From: Halobellus litoreus | GTDB lineage: Archaea > Halobacteriota > Halobacteria > Halobacteriales > Haloferacaceae | DNA length: 64,000 nt | Assembly: GCF_024464595.1 (NCBI RefSeq) | Contig: NZ_JANHAW010000002.1 | Coordinates: 1,240,001 to 1,304,000, forward strand | Direction: 5' to 3' | In this document: one piece after another, positions 34,135 to 42,712 of the stretch | How positions within the stretch are numbered: the first letter of the stretch is position 1 | Layout: each line of letters opens with the position of its first letter | Notes under the pieces: generated by a model | The model's input: the letters and a program-made list of their open reading frames with translations, nothing else | Databases searched by the model: none | What the model was told of the DNA's origin: nothing | Translations under genes and position numbers: made by a program

Positions 34135-34767
34135 ATGGAGATCCACACGGTCACCGAGGGAGCGACTGACTTCACCTGCAACGCCTATCTGCTCGCCGGC
34201 GATGATCCCGTCCTCGTCGACGCCAGCACGATGCCTGGCGTCGACGACGTCATCGCGTCGCACGTCGACGACCTCGACGCGGTCTATCTCACCCACCAGC
34301 ACCGCGATCACGTCGGCGAACTCGACGCCGTGCTCGACCGCTTCGACGCCGATCTGTACGCGTACGGCGACCATTCGCGGCGGACGGGAACGCTGGAAGA
34401 CGGTGAGACGGTCGACCTGTGCGGGGAGTCCTACGAGGTGGTGTACACGCCCGGCCACGCCGACGATCACGTCTCGCTCGTCGGTGAGGAGCGGGTCTTC
34501 AGCGGCGACGTCGTCGTCTACAACGACGGCGCGTTCGACGACGGAAGCTTCGGGCGGACCGATATGCCGGGGCAGTCCCGCGAGCGGCTCATCGAGAGCC
34601 TCCAGACGCTGCTCGATCGGCTCCCGGAGACGGTCTCGGCGCTGTACGCCGGTCACGGCGACGTCTATCGCGCGGCTCCCGACGGCGGCGACGACTCCGT
34701 TCGCGAGGTGATAGCGCGGGCGCTCGAACGGGCCGAGCGAAGAGAACCGAAGTATCCCGAGGAGTAG
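34135..34767 (+). CDS. MBL-fold metallo-hydrolase
   Basis: The 210-residue beta-lactamase-fold protein has the zinc motif LTHQHRDHVGELD. Later ligands are in YTPGHADDHVSL, VFSGDVVVYNDG and YAGHGDVYR. I start at ATG 34135 (MEIHTVTEG); a GTG six bases earlier is possible. Size suits a glyoxalase II-like thioester hydrolase, but the substrate is unknown. It converges with the L40e gene. Confidence 0.88.
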   Translation: MEIHTVTEGATDFTCNAYLLAGDDPVLVDASTMPGVDDVIASHVDDLDAVYLTHQHRDHVGELDAVLDRFDADLYAYGDHSRRTGTLEDGETVDLCGESYEVVYTPGHADDHVSLVGEERVFSGDVVVYNDGAFDDGSFGRTDMPGQSRERLIESLQTLLDRLPETVSALYAGHGDVYRAAPDGGDDSVREVIARALERAERREPKYPEE

Positions 34768-34775
34768 CGATCGAT

Positions 34776-34925
34776 CTAGGCCGCGCGGCGTTCCTTCGAC
34801 TTGGGTCGAAGGTTCTTGTACCCGCACTTGCGGCAGGCGTCGGCGCGCTGGGGGTTGCGGGCGTTACAGCGCATACAGATCTGCTTCTCCAGCATCCGTT
34901 TCACCGCAGCTTCGTTCTTAGCCAT
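34776..34925 (-). CDS. rpl40e: 50S ribosomal protein L40e
   Basis: The 49-residue protein is [14 protein letters not shown] followed by a four-Cys zinc ribbon ([10 protein letters not shown] and [11 protein letters not shown]). Length and sequence match archaeal L40e exactly. It is basic, unlike most proteins here, as expected for a ribosomal protein. The start is fixed by the universal MAK N-terminus. Confidence 0.95.
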   Translation of the reverse strand: MAKNEAAVKRMLEKQICMRCNARNPQRADACRKCGYKNLRPKSKERRAA

Positions 34926-35081
34926 ACAGGCGGGTTCCGGACGCGGAAGTATAACGCTTGCGAGACGGGCGACTCCGGGAGCTGCTCTCGGGGAGGGACC
35001 GAACAACAGCGGCGTCGGGTCGACTCGGCGTCGGACGCCCGTGAACGCCGAGCCGAATCGGGGGAAGCGTTCCGTGACGGT

Positions 35082-35360
35082 TCAGGCTCCGGCCGGCTGG
35101 ACGGCCCCTTTCAGCGCGGCCTCGATGTCCTCGCGCTGGGTGAAGCCGACGAAGCGATCGACGATCTCGCCCTCCCGTTCGATCACGATCGTCGGGAGCG
35201 AGCGCACCTGATACTGGTTCGCCACGTCCTGTTCCTCGTCGACGTCGATCTTCTGGAACTCGACGTCGCCGTAGTCGGCTTCGAGTTCCTCCAAGATCGG
35301 GTCCTGCTTCTTGCACGGGCCGCACCAGTCGGCGTAGAAATCGAGTACTCGGACGGTCAT
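35082..35360 (-). CDS. Thioredoxin-family protein with WCGPC active site
   Basis: It begins almost directly at the active-site strand (VRVLDFYADWCGPCKKQDP) and continues with IDVDEEQDVANQYQVRSLPT containing the cis-Pro. At about 92 residues from ATG 35360 it lacks the usual N-terminal strand and helix of thioredoxin. An upstream ATG at 35375 adds five residues only. It is likely a cytoplasmic disulfide reductase. Confidence 0.9.
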   Translation of the reverse strand: MTVRVLDFYADWCGPCKKQDPILEELEADYGDVEFQKIDVDEEQDVANQYQVRSLPTIVIEREGEIVDRFVGFTQREDIEAALKGAVQPAGA

Positions 35361-35532
35361 CGTGTGCGTCGCCACGTTGCGCGGGGCATCGCATAAGCGT
35401 TTCCACCGTCTCGAATCGACCCGGAGCCGTCCCGATCGAAGGCGGGAGAAGGCTTCCAGGCGGCAGATCGCACAGCGGGCGGGGTTCCGCCCGATCCGAA
35501 ACGTTTAGGCGAGACAGCACCGAGAAGGAGGT

Positions 35533-35697
35533 ATGAGCAGTGGTCAGAACAGCGGCGGCCTGATGTCGAGCGCGGGGCTCGTCCGCTACTTCGACGCCGA
35601 GGACCGAAACGCGATCCGCATCGATCCGAAGACCATCTTCGCGTTCGGACTCCTCTTCGGCGTCGGCGTCCTCGTGCTGAACGCCGTCGCGATCTGA
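35533..35697 (+). CDS. Preprotein translocase subunit Sec61-beta
   Basis: This 54-residue protein has a soluble N-terminus ([20 protein letters not shown]), then the conserved [11 protein letters not shown], and a single C-terminal membrane helix. This is the archaeal Sec61-beta pattern, a component of the SecYE-beta translocon. There is an AGGAGG-like ribosome-binding sequence (GAAGGAGGT) just upstream. Confidence 0.93.
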   Translation: MSSGQNSGGLMSSAGLVRYFDAEDRNAIRIDPKTIFAFGLLFGVGVLVLNAVAI

Positions 35698-35801
35698 GCG
35701 TTCGGAGCGCCCCCGCAACGGCGTCGGCCTCGCAGGTCGCGGCCGTCGACAGCGAACCGGACAACGGACGCTTTTTGTCGATTCGACCCTGAGTCGCTGG
35801 T

Positions 35802-36398
35802 ATGTTACGAGCGGGCGTCGTCGCCGTCCAGGGCGACGTCACAGAGCACGCCGCGGCCATCCGTCGCGCGGGCGCGGCGCACGGCGAAGACGTCGAAGTC
35901 GTCGAGATCAGGCAGTCGGGGCGCGTGCCCGACTGCGACGTCCTGCTGCTCCCGGGCGGGGAGTCGACCGCCATCTCCCGGCTCCTGGCCCGCGAGGGCA
36001 TCGACAGGGAGATTCGCGAGCACGTCGCCGCCGGGAAGCCGGTGCTGGCGACCTGTGCGGGGCTCATCGTCGCCTCTCGGGACGCCAACGACGAGCGGGT
36101 CGAGACGCTCGACCTGCTCGACGTGACCGTCGACCGCAACGCCTTCGGGCGGCAGGTCGACAGCTTCGAGGCGCCGCTCGACGTCGCCGGCTTCGACGAG
36201 CCGTTTCCGGCCGTCTTCATCCGCGCGCCCGCCATCGACGAGGTCGGCGACGGCGTCGAAGTCCTCGCGGAGTGGGACGGCCGGCCGGTCGCCGTCCGCG
36301 ATGGCCCGGTCGTCGGCACCGCGTTCCACCCGGAGCTGACAGACGACAGCCGGATCCACGACCTCGCGTTCTTCGAAGACGTCGCCGTCGAGGCGTAG
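35802..36398 (+). CDS. pdxT: Pyridoxal 5'-phosphate synthase glutaminase subunit PdxT
   Basis: The 198-residue class I glutaminase has VVAVQGDVTEHAAAIRRAG, LLPGGESTAISRLL, the nucleophile Cys in VLATCAGLIV, and the His-x-Glu in GTAFHPELTDD. It feeds ammonia to PdxS for PLP formation. PdxS is not in the window. Confidence 0.95.
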   Translation: MLRAGVVAVQGDVTEHAAAIRRAGAAHGEDVEVVEIRQSGRVPDCDVLLLPGGESTAISRLLAREGIDREIREHVAAGKPVLATCAGLIVASRDANDERVETLDLLDVTVDRNAFGRQVDSFEAPLDVAGFDEPFPAVFIRAPAIDEVGDGVEVLAEWDGRPVAVRDGPVVGTAFHPELTDDSRIHDLAFFEDVAVEA

Positions 36399-36475
36399 TC
36401 GGCGTCGAAGCGTGGTCGTCGGGCGCGCGGTCCGTTCCCCCGAGGCTTTTCTACGACTGCGACGCACCTCCGAGT

Positions 36476-37651
36476 GTGAGCGCGAACCGGAGCGAAGTGA
36501 GAGCACTGACGCGCCGCCTCGTCTCGATTCCGAGCCACGGGGACGAGACGGCCGCCGGCGACGCCGTCGAGTCGTGGCTCTGCGCGGAGACCGACGCCGA
36601 CGTGACCCGCGACCGACACGGGAACGTCGTCGCGCGTCGTGGTGAGGGGCCGTCGCTGGCGCTCGTCGGCCATCACGACGTGGTCGACCCCGACGAGTCC
36701 CAGGTCGTCGATCCCGGCGGAAACGGGGCCGCGAACGAGGACGGACCCGAGGGGAAGGGCGTCCCCGACGGCGACGACGAGGACGACTCCGGCGGCGTCG
36801 CCCCCGAGTACCTCGTCGAGGAGCGCGACGGACGGCTCTACGGCCGGGGGACGGCCGATATGAAGGGATCGCTGGCGGCCGCGATGCTCGCCTTCCGCGA
36901 CGCCGACCCCGCGGGCGAACTCGTCTTCGCGTCGTTCGTCGGCGAGGAACAGGGCGGCGTGGGCGCCCGCGCGGCCATCGACGACGGGTTCGCGCCGGAC
37001 TACGCCGTCGTCGGCGAGGGGTCGACGAACTACGCGGGCGACGACCAGACGGACGTCGTCGTCGCCCACCACGGGCGGCGCGGATCGACGCTCACCGCGC
37101 ACGGGACCGCGGCCCACGCGAGCGAACCCGAGGCGGGAGAGAACGCGGTGTATCGCGCCTGCGACGCGGTCGACGTCGTCCGGGACCTCGACGCCCCCGC
37201 GGCGACGGTGCTCGGGGAGCGAGTGGCGGGGAGCCTCGTCGTCACCGAGATCGACGGCGGAACGGCCTGGAACGTCGTCCCCGAGCGCTGCACCGTGACG
37301 GTCGACGAGCGCACGGTGCCCGGCGAGCGCGCGCCCCTCGAACGCGTCGAGGACGTCGACGGCGTGACGTGGACGGTCGACCAGGACCTCCCGCCGATGG
37401 CGTGCGACGACGAGCGGTTCGCCGACGCCGCGCTCGACGCGGCAGACGCGTCGCAACCGGCGACGCCCGAACTCGTGACGAAGCCGCACGCGACCGACGC
37501 GGGCTGGCTCGCCGCGGCGGGAACGACCTGCGTCGTCTGCGGGGCCGCCGAGCCGGGAGAGGCCCACACCGCGGACGAGAGCGTCTCGATCGACGTGTTG
37601 GAGCGCTGTTACGAGATCTATCGGACGCTCGCGACGACGTTCCGCCCGTAG
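36476..37651 (+). CDS. M20-family metallopeptidase (ArgE/LysK-like deacylase)
   Basis: Metal and catalytic motifs are LVGHHDVVDP, YGRGTADMKGSLAA and FVGEEQGGVGA, followed by the lid region VVAHHGRRGSTLTAHGTAAH. I use GTG 36476; another GTG is at 36497, and the frame opens earlier across pdxT. The region between the first His motif and RGTADMKG contains about 30 extra Gly/Asp/Glu residues, a low-complexity insertion. The family removes N-acyl groups or terminal residues; LysK/ArgE-type activity in amino acid biosynthesis is plausible but unproven. Confidence 0.85.
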   Translation: MSANRSEVRALTRRLVSIPSHGDETAAGDAVESWLCAETDADVTRDRHGNVVARRGEGPSLALVGHHDVVDPDESQVVDPGGNGAANEDGPEGKGVPDGDDEDDSGGVAPEYLVEERDGRLYGRGTADMKGSLAAAMLAFRDADPAGELVFASFVGEEQGGVGARAAIDDGFAPDYAVVGEGSTNYAGDDQTDVVVAHHGRRGSTLTAHGTAAHASEPEAGENAVYRACDAVDVVRDLDAPAATVLGERVAGSLVVTEIDGGTAWNVVPERCTVTVDERTVPGERAPLERVEDVDGVTWTVDQDLPPMACDDERFADAALDAADASQPATPELVTKPHATDAGWLAAAGTTCVVCGAAEPGEAHTADESVSIDVLERCYEIYRTLATTFRP

Positions 37652-37875
37652 GGGATCGGGCGTGCGTTTTTTACCGTGGACGAACGAGGTAGCGCAACGA
37701 GTGATCCGACGAGCGCGGAGGCGGAGACGGTGACGGCGGCACCTGCGGGGCCTGACCCATCTCGCGCCCGCGATCGCGTTGCAGAATCGGTTCCGGCCGT
37801 GAACGGACGGACTTCGATTCCGGTCGTGGACGGACGGGCGCGGACGACCCCGCGAGTCGCCGGGAGGGAACACGC

Positions 37876-38664
37876 GTGAACGACGGCGAGATCTCGGAGG
37901 CCGCGTCCGAGCTCGTCTCCGAGAGCCGCCGCGTGTTCAGTTATCAGCAGAGCGCACTCGGCGAGACGCGGACAGTCATCGACCACCAGATCGACATCGC
38001 GGAGGACGCCGACAACGAGTCGCTCCGCATCATGCGTCTCAACTTCATCGTCATCGGCGCGTTCGTTCCGATCTTCGTCTCGACGCCGGAGTTGCTGGCC
38101 CCGGCGCTGCCGTGGGCCGTCATCGCGCTGTTGTTCTCGACGATGTCCGTGTTCGCCTCCGCGTACATCTACCGCGGACTGACGCTGTACGGCGGCTTCG
38201 GGGACTCACCGGACCTGACGGTCGACGCGCTGATCGAGGAGTTCGGCACCACCGAAGACGGCGGCCCCGACGTCTCGCAGGCGGCGTTCCAGAACCGATT
38301 GCTCGAGGACCACCAGGCCGGAATCCTGCACAACAACGTCGAGATCAAGCACCGGAGCGAGATCCACCAGCAAACGACGCTGCTCCTGTTGTTCGCCATC
38401 GTGCTCCTGGTCCTCGGCATCCTGCAGAGCATCACGAGTCTCCCGGCGGCGTACCGGTACCTCATCTACCTCGGCTCCGTCCCGCCGGTCGTCTTCGGGG
38501 TGCACCGCTCCGTCCGGGCGGCCAGTTTCATCTGCCGGCTCGAACGGCGGGGGGAGGACGAGGAACGGCTCGACTTCGACTACTCGTTCGCCCGCGAGTA
38601 CCCGTACATCTCGATGATGTGCTCCTGTCTGTTGTCCGTCTACGATCCGATGGACGAGGAGTGA
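37876..38664 (+). CDS. Unrecognised four-helix integral membrane protein
   Basis: The 262-residue protein (GTG start) has a soluble helical N-terminus of about 50 residues. Membrane helices follow at roughly 55-75, 80-100, 165-187 and 195-215, and a polar loop of some 60 residues separates the two pairs (GFGDSPDLTVDALIEE to IKHRSEIHQQ). The C-terminus contains a few cysteines (MMCSCLLSVYD). I recognise no family. A 67-codon GTG-initiated frame directly upstream (37676-37879) overlaps its start but is Arg/Pro-rich and doubtful. It converges with the borosin-type methyltransferase gene, ending 2 bp from it. Confidence 0.7.
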   Translation: MNDGEISEAASELVSESRRVFSYQQSALGETRTVIDHQIDIAEDADNESLRIMRLNFIVIGAFVPIFVSTPELLAPALPWAVIALLFSTMSVFASAYIYRGLTLYGGFGDSPDLTVDALIEEFGTTEDGGPDVSQAAFQNRLLEDHQAGILHNNVEIKHRSEIHQQTTLLLLFAIVLLVLGILQSITSLPAAYRYLIYLGSVPPVVFGVHRSVRAASFICRLERRGEDEERLDFDYSFAREYPYISMMCSCLLSVYDPMDEE

Positions 38665-38666
38665 CC

Positions 38667-39452
38667 TTACTCGTCGCGATCGGTCGTGATCTCGTCGAGC
38701 CGGTCCCGCGAGTGGAGTGATTCGAGATACCCTTCGTTCACGGGCCCGTCCGAACGGGCGGGGGGAACGTAGAGGGTGTGGCTCGGATGGACCGCGTCGG
38801 CCATCGATTCGAACGCCGACAGCTCGAAGGACTCGATCGCTCCCGACTCGAAGGGGAGCGTCGCCGCACGGACCAGCGACACCTCGTGGTCCGACGGATA
38901 GAACCGCTCCAGATAGCGCCGCAGCCGGGTGAACCGCTCGGGGGCGTTCGGCCGCGCGGTGTAGAGGCGGGAGCCGACGGTGCCGACCTGGAAGAGGAAC
39001 GCCGGAACCGACGGGTTCAGCGACAGTTCCCGGAGCAACAGATCGTTCACCTCGAACATCTGCAGTCCGGTCTCGAACGGGTTCAGCCCCAGATCGACGT
39101 ACATCGCGTCCAGCGACGAGATCCCGGGACGCACGTCGACGTCGACGCCGGCTCCCTCCGCTCGCTGGACGATGTCGTTCGTCGGCGTCACGCCGACGGT
39201 CGGATGTCCGTACGTGGCCAGCGCGACCGGCGAGTCGGCGTCGACCGCGGCGTCGACCACCCGGTCGACGATGCGGTCGTAGGCCGCCGACCGCGGCTGA
39301 CCCTCCTCGTACTCCGAACCCAGCCGTACCACGGTTCCGAACCGGTCCGAGAGCGCTTCGGCCACGATGTCGTGTGGGTGAAGCAGGTAGATCCGGTCCG
39401 AGCGGTCGAGCGCGACGGTGACCTCGTCGGTTAGTTGATTGCAACCGACCAT
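38667..39452 (-). CDS. Borosin-type peptide backbone alpha-N-methyltransferase (tetrapyrrole methylase superfamily), start uncertain
   Basis: From the first ATG the protein has 261 residues. LATYGHPTVGVTPTNDIV, RPGISSLDAMYVDLGLNP, PAFLFQVGTVGSRLY and a late TLYVPPARS align in order with fungal OphMA (YGHPGV, MLPGVSAED, FQVG, YIPP). The residues I remember as catalytic in OphMA correspond to Y48, R54, Y58 and Y81 here, with nearly identical spacing. The superfamily's first strand and glycine loop (RLYVVGLG) are encoded in frame just upstream of this ATG, where no ATG, GTG or TTG exists, so the true N-terminus is probably near 39485. It should methylate backbone amides of the peptide at 39552. 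Confidence 0.85.
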   Translation of the reverse strand: MVGCNQLTDEVTVALDRSDRIYLLHPHDIVAEALSDRFGTVVRLGSEYEEGQPRSAAYDRIVDRVVDAAVDADSPVALATYGHPTVGVTPTNDIVQRAEGAGVDVDVRPGISSLDAMYVDLGLNPFETGLQMFEVNDLLLRELSLNPSVPAFLFQVGTVGSRLYTARPNAPERFTRLRRYLERFYPSDHEVSLVRAATLPFESGAIESFELSAFESMADAVHPSHTLYVPPARSDGPVNEGYLESLHSRDRLDEITTDRDE

Positions 39453-39551
39453 TCCGAGTCCGACGACGTAGAGGCGAGTGGTGATAGTGACCCTCCGGGG
39501 TAAAAACGGGACGTCGCGTAGAAAGCCGCTGCGGTCGACCGCCGACCGCCG

Positions 39552-39731
39552 TCAGTTGTTAATGAGCCACGATCGCGGGTCGAAGTCCCCGTCCGGTTCC
39601 TCCGGGAGCCCGTCGACGTCGGAGAGTCCGTACTCCCGCAGGACGGCGTCGGGGTCGGCTCGGAACCGTTCGCGCACTTCCGCGTCCGAAACGATCGCTT
39701 TTCTGAGCGAGTGGATGTCGTCACCGGGCAT
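39552..39731 (-). CDS. Candidate split-borosin precursor peptide
   Basis: The 59-residue peptide starts at ATG 39731. A TATA element (39756-39762) lies 28 bp upstream, implying a leaderless mRNA. Residues 9-39 form a LigA/Nif11-like helical module (LRKAIVSDAEVRERFRADP, then DAVLREYGLSDVDG), the kind of binding domain found in borosin precursors. The tail after an acidic linker is DFDPRSWLINN, a short hydrophobic C-terminus suitable as core. The methyltransferase frame follows in the same frame after the TGA. Precursor identity is inferred from the gene pair and leader type. Confidence 0.72.
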   Translation of the reverse strand: MPGDDIHSLRKAIVSDAEVRERFRADPDAVLREYGLSDVDGLPEEPDGDFDPRSWLINN

Positions 39732-39755
39732 ACGAGACGCACGACGTATGATGAT

Positions 39756-39762
39756 CATAAAA
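39756..39762 (-). promoter_or_regulatory. TATA box of the borosin-like precursor gene
   Basis: The minus strand reads TTTTATGA around 39755-39762, 28 bp from ATG 39731. A second TATA-like run, GTTTTTAC at 39500-39507, lies upstream of the methyltransferase. Confidence 0.5.
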
Positions 39763-39819
39763 GTGTTTGGCCCAGACGGGTGCGAGATATTCGCCCGACA
39801 GCACGAGTGAAGACGACCT

Positions 39820-39885
39820 AACGCGACGACGCCGACGGGCGAACGCGGCGATGCCAACGGGCGAACGCGACGACGCCGACGCCAG
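39820..39885. repeat. Three tandem 22-bp repeats upstream of the precursor gene
   Basis: Units start at 39820, 39842 and 39864 with the pattern AACGCGACGACGCCGACGGG. The second and third differ at a few positions. They sit between the end of the surface protein gene and the precursor promoter. Confidence 0.7.
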
Positions 39886-39990
39886 TGTGGCTCACCCGAC
39901 TGGCCTCCGCCGCTGCGCCGGCGCGGACGGTCCCGAGCGTTCGAGGGCTGCCGCCCGTCAGCGGGATCGAGCGTGAGGGGCGGTTCGCGT

Positions 39991-41772
39991 TCACCGCCGA
40001 CGGGCGAGCAGGGCTCCCGCCCCGAGCACGGCGACGACGGCGATCGCGGGCGACAGCGGGAGGCTCGACTGGGACGCGCCGCTCGGCGGCAGTGCGGTCC
40101 GGGTGACGACCGGGTACGGCGTCGCCGTCGGGGTCGGGGTCTCGGTCGCCGTCGGACTGCTCGTCTCCGTCGGTGCCTCCGCGAAGTCGACGACTGCGGT
40201 GTCGTTGACGACGGTGTCGTTCTGTCGGTACAGATAGGCCTCGGCGTCGGGGGCGTAGGACTGCTCTTCGCCGGCTTTGCGGAGCTCGACGCGGACCCGT
40301 TGGGTTTCGAAAAGCGGCGTGGCTAATTCCGCGGAGACATCGGTGTACCGCCCCGGTTCGAGGTAGTCGCTGCGTCCGATAGGCTCGCCCTCCGCGTTCT
40401 CGAGGTGGACGAACCCGCCCGCCGGAATCTCGACGCGCTCGACGGTGACCGTCGTCCCGTTCGCCGTCTGGTTCGCGAGTTCCACTTGCGGGTCCGGTGC
40501 GACGAGCCGGATCTGTTGGGACGTCTGGTCGGAGTGGTTGTAGACCCACAGCGTCGCGTTCGTGCCGAGGGGGACGGAAGTCAGGTCGATCGACGATTCG
40601 AAGGTCCCGTTCGAATCGACCGTCGCGTCGCCCAATTCGAGGAACGAGTTCTCTTCGAACCCGCGAAGGCGAACTTCGAGCGGGGTGTTGGGTGCCCGGT
40701 TCGTCCGCCCCTCCACGGCGAGCGTGTCGGCGTCCCACGGGTGGTGGACGGAGTCGTTGACCGGCGACAGCGACACTGATGCCTCTCGGAGGTCGAACTC
40801 GGTCGTCGCGAGCGTCGTCTCCTCGTCGACGAAGCCGCTCTCGGCCGTCAGGATGATCTTCGCGTGGTATCGGTTGCGGTCCGGCCGGGAGGCGAGTTCG
40901 ACGCCGGTCGTGTCCCAGAGGACGTAGATTTCGTCCTCGGCGAAGTTCGGTAAGACGGTCACTCTGGGACTCTCGGTCGCGACGTACTCCAGGGCGTAGT
41001 CGTTCGCGTGCGGCGCTTCCTGTTCGACGCTGATCTCGAGTCCGTTCGCCGCGGCGCTTCCCGTGAGGTTGTCCGGGTTCAGCGCGGTCTCGAGCCCGCT
41101 CTCCTCGAACCGGGCGACGGCGTAATCGCGGCGCGTCACGTTCGGCCCCGCGGTCAGTACGTCGCGCAGCGGGCCGACGTCGGCGTCCCCGTCGTCGCCG
41201 TCGCCGAGGTATTCAGTGGGCTCGAACGAGCTGGGCGCGCGGTAGGCCTCACCGCTCATCTCCTCGCGCGGTTGGACGTCGAGTATCGTCACGTCCCGCT
41301 CGACGCCGTCGATGTCCACGCTGAGCGGATACCGAGCCGGTTTCATCGGTTCGTCGAGCGGCTTGGAGTGGAGCGTCGCCGAGCCGCCGTCGACGAACGC
41401 ACCCGCGTTCGACGCCGTTGTTCTGCGGGTGTCGAGCACGACTTCGCTCGTGCCGCTGCCACCGAGTTCGACGGTCACGTTGAAGCCGTAGTCATCGCCG
41501 CCGATCGTCAGCGTCGCCGCGTCCGAATGCGAGACCGCGATCGTGACTTCGTCGCCCCGGGTGACGGTGAGGTCGTCTTCGCTGATGGACGCGGACGCGT
41601 CCTGGACGTCCGGGAACGGCCGACCGTCCCCGAGCGCAGCGACCGTGTCGGTAGCGTCCGCACCCGTCGCTTCGCCGGCTGGCTCGACGCGGTCTCCCGC
41701 GACCGACGTCGCGCCGCCGGTAAGAGACGAGAGAACGACGATGAGGGCGAGGAGATACCGTGTGCGGGACAT
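39991..41772 (-). CDS. Large secreted surface protein with C-terminal membrane anchor
   Basis: The 593-residue protein has a Sec signal (YLLALIVVLSSLTGGATSVAG). The extracellular body is beta-rich with many N-glycosylation sequons (NLTGS, NDSVH, NGTFE, NATLW, NQTANGT), then a Thr/Pro linker (ETSSPTATETPTPTATPYP). The C-terminal helix is LPLSPAIAVVAVLGAGALL plus RRR. This resembles archaeosortase-type tails but lacks the PGF tripeptide. The architecture matches haloarchaeal BGTF-type surface glycoproteins; function is unknown. Confidence 0.82.
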   Translation of the reverse strand: MSRTRYLLALIVVLSSLTGGATSVAGDRVEPAGEATGADATDTVAALGDGRPFPDVQDASASISEDDLTVTRGDEVTIAVSHSDAATLTIGGDDYGFNVTVELGGSGTSEVVLDTRRTTASNAGAFVDGGSATLHSKPLDEPMKPARYPLSVDIDGVERDVTILDVQPREEMSGEAYRAPSSFEPTEYLGDGDDGDADVGPLRDVLTAGPNVTRRDYAVARFEESGLETALNPDNLTGSAAANGLEISVEQEAPHANDYALEYVATESPRVTVLPNFAEDEIYVLWDTTGVELASRPDRNRYHAKIILTAESGFVDEETTLATTEFDLREASVSLSPVNDSVHHPWDADTLAVEGRTNRAPNTPLEVRLRGFEENSFLELGDATVDSNGTFESSIDLTSVPLGTNATLWVYNHSDQTSQQIRLVAPDPQVELANQTANGTTVTVERVEIPAGGFVHLENAEGEPIGRSDYLEPGRYTDVSAELATPLFETQRVRVELRKAGEEQSYAPDAEAYLYRQNDTVVNDTAVVDFAEAPTETSSPTATETPTPTATPYPVVTRTALPPSGASQSSLPLSPAIAVVAVLGAGALLARRR

Positions 41773-41899
41773 TAGTGGGCGTTTGGGTGTCGGGGAGTAC
41801 CGACCACCGCGTATAAAATACTGCGTCGAAAGAATCAGGCCTGATACTCACGGGGCGGCGAGGAGGATCGATAGCGCAGCGAGGCGGAATTCCACGGCG

Positions 41900-42517
41900 C
41901 TAGCCGGGGGCAGGCTCCGACGCAGCGTCGGGGAACAGTCTGTGTTCGAGATACGCCGTGATCTCCGCCGTCGCCCGTGACGTCTTCTCCTCGTCGTCGT
42001 TCGTCGACCGGCGGAGAACGATACCGTTGAAGAACATCACGAGCGCCGCGGCGACCGCGTCGGGATCGACGTCCCGGAATTCGCCGGACTCGACGCCCGC
42101 CGCGATCACGTCCGACAGATAGTTCTCGAAGATTCGATCACTGCGGTTGAAGTGTCGGCGATACCGCTCGTCGTGGATCGCACGCGCCCGCAGTTCGAGC
42201 AGCGTTTCGAGGTGCCGCTGTTCCTCCGAGGAGCTACGCATCTGCTCGACAAACGTTTCGAGGTGCTCTCTCGGTTCCGTGATGTCGTTCGCCGTGAACT
42301 GCGCCTCGAAGCTATCCAGCAGAAATTCCAGCGTCTCGAGCACGAGTTCGTCCTTGTTCTCGTAGTGGTAGTACAGCAGGCTCGTGCTCTTGTCGAACTG
42401 GTCACCGATCCGCTGGATCGTGAGGTCCGAGTAGCCGTACTCGTGGAGCGCCTGGTACGTGGCTGCGAGGATCTCCTCGCGTGACCCCTCCGGATCGTCG
42501 AAGATATCGTCGTTCAC
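41900..42517 (-). CDS. TetR/AcrR family transcriptional regulator
   Basis: The N-terminal helix-turn-helix is SREEILAATYQALHEYGYSD, LTIQRIGDQF and SLLYYHYENKDELV; the C-terminal region is helical ligand-binding with a TetR_C-like FFNGIVLRR. I choose GTG 42517 (VNDDIFDDPEGS), which gives the usual short N-terminus. ATG 42562 would add 15 residues of poor composition. It is divergent from the surface protein/RND exporter operon and probably represses it through the palindrome at 42658-42679. Confidence 0.87.
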   Translation of the reverse strand: MNDDIFDDPEGSREEILAATYQALHEYGYSDLTIQRIGDQFDKSTSLLYYHYENKDELVLETLEFLLDSFEAQFTANDITEPREHLETFVEQMRSSSEEQRHLETLLELRARAIHDERYRRHFNRSDRIFENYLSDVIAAGVESGEFRDVDPDAVAAALVMFFNGIVLRRSTNDDEEKTSRATAEITAYLEHRLFPDAASEPAPG

Positions 42518-42657
42518 GGTTGCGGGGGGCCCGTTCGGGTGGCTGTGTTCGCGGGAGACCAACTGACGACGCGAGTCCGGTCACGGACCCCCGCAGACCG
42601 CTGGGACTGGACGGAATTCACTGTTATCGCTCACTTAGCGTGGAGCCTCTTAACCGG

Positions 42658-42688
42658 TTTGACTGAACGACCAATCAAAAAGAGTATA
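42658..42688 (+). promoter_or_regulatory. Candidate TetR operator and TATA box of the RND exporter operon
   Basis: An imperfect 22-bp palindrome (TTTGACTGAAC and GACCAATCAAA, 9 of 11 positions pairing) at 42658-42679 directly precedes TATA (42685-42688). TATA lies about 27 bp before ATG 42713. Confidence 0.5.
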
Positions 42689-42712
42689 ACCGCTGGGTAG
42701 AAGTACCCAACA

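Noticed and set aside
33795-34169. 124-codon plus-strand gene
   Set aside because: Arg/Pro/His-rich translation typical of the wrong frame in GC-rich DNA; it also runs into the MBL hydrolase gene.
37676-37879. 67-codon GTG-initiated gene overlapping the start of the membrane protein at 37876
   Set aside because: Composition is rich in Arg, Pro and Thr with no domain, and there is no clear TATA element. The overlap alone is weak support.
38667-39452. Ordinary cobalamin or diphthine methyltransferase
   Set aside because: The superfamily fold is shared, but the YGHP, MYVDL, FQVG and YVPP motifs, the Tyr/Arg/Tyr/Tyr set and the adjacent LigA-like peptide point to the borosin branch.
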